Shown: in pieces, positions 20,130 to 20,306 of the stretch
Layout: each line of letters opens with the position of its first letter
Position numbering within the stretch: the stretch's first letter is position 1
DNA from: a virus
Direction: 5' to 3' (one strand)
DNA: 20,306 nt
IMG/VR virus record: IMGVR_UViG_3300033233_000192
Span: 1 to 20,306 of that record
The notes under the pieces: generated by a model
Told to the model about the DNA's origin: nothing
The model's input: the letters and a program-made list of their open reading frames with translations, nothing else
Database searches by the model: none
Made by a program: the position numbers and the translations under genes

Positions 20130-20306
20130 TCCCATTTCCCGACAAGAAGTTTTCGGTGATTTATGCGGATTGTCCATGGACATACTCGGATAAAGCCAAC
20201 GCAGGGAAGCGTGGCGCTTGTCACAAGTACAACGTGATGAGTATGCAAGACATTTGCGCGCTGCCTGTCGCGGATATTGCCGCCGAGGATTGCGCGTTGT
20301 TTTTGT
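20126..20306 (+). CDS. MT-A70-type DNA adenine methyltransferase (3' end missing)
   Basis: The first 60 residues of a gene cut by the window end, starting at the ATG 20126 that overlaps the previous stop. FSVIYADCPWTYSD (residues 9-22) has the place of the catalytic (D/N)PP(W/Y) motif of N6-adenine methyltransferases, here D-C-P-W, followed by a helical MSMQDICALPVADI. This start is typical of the MT-A70 family of phage enzymes that modify adenines, often to evade host restriction. The rest of the protein is outside the window. Confidence 0.8.
   Translation, partial: MIPFPDKKFSVIYADCPWTYSDKANAGKRGACHKYNVMSMQDICALPVADIAAEDCALFL

Overview
The window looks like part of a temperate, tailed (probably siphovirus-type) phage or prophage of a Gram-negative, probably gammaproteobacterial, host. 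The reasons are a virion and lysis block, a lambda-like split into left- and rightward early operons around a control region, a RecT/exonuclease/SSB recombination set, a replication initiator plus primase-helicase, and the 3' half of a tRNA-Thr gene that looks like an attachment core. Nearly every gene has a Shine-Dalgarno sequence and many starts overlap the previous stop (ATGA, GTGA, TAATG). No tyrosine or serine integrase and no peptidase-type CI repressor is visible. The host assignment is an inference from gene content only.

Layout. 1-2946 (+): end of the virion genes, with a fibre-like protein built from 14-residue repeats around a lectin-like domain, a structural protein, a small Cys-rich protein and a BppU-like protein. 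2946-4986 (+): lysis cassette of GH24 lysozyme, a tiny hydrophobic peptide, a secreted ASH/HYDIN-like protein, a one-span membrane protein, a 3TM-type holin and a secreted HNH nuclease. 5042-5573 (-): two small accessory genes with their own strong promoter. 5830-5877: the tRNA-Thr 3' half. 5908-15776 (-): long leftward early operon, in transcription order small unknowns, NSG pentapeptide protein, RecT, PD-(D/E)XK nuclease, coiled-coil protein, DEDDh exonuclease, SSB, a protein carrying only the C-terminal domain of IS110/IS116 transposases, a repeat array, an HTH protein, a Zn-finger protein, a J-domain protein and membrane proteins. 15777-16054: control region with three identical palindromic operators. 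16055-20306 (+): Cro/YdaS-like regulator, replication initiator with a probable internal origin, primase-helicase, an overlapping gene, wHTH protein, acidic protein, and an MT-A70 DNA methyltransferase cut by the window end.

The most unusual object is the array at 7615-7869: thirteen perfect 10-bp units of two alternating kinds (TGGTTCTCTC and TGGCTCGCTC), separated by 7-8 bp variable spacers, lying between the stop of the IS110-like protein gene and the next small HTH gene. It is not a CRISPR and not a simple tandem repeat. Its pairing with a transposase-derived protein lacking the catalytic DEDD domain makes it the best candidate for an undescribed system. Other points of note are two separate operator families, a lambda-O-style origin with helically phased GTAACG hexamers, and a 30-fold NSG pentapeptide protein.
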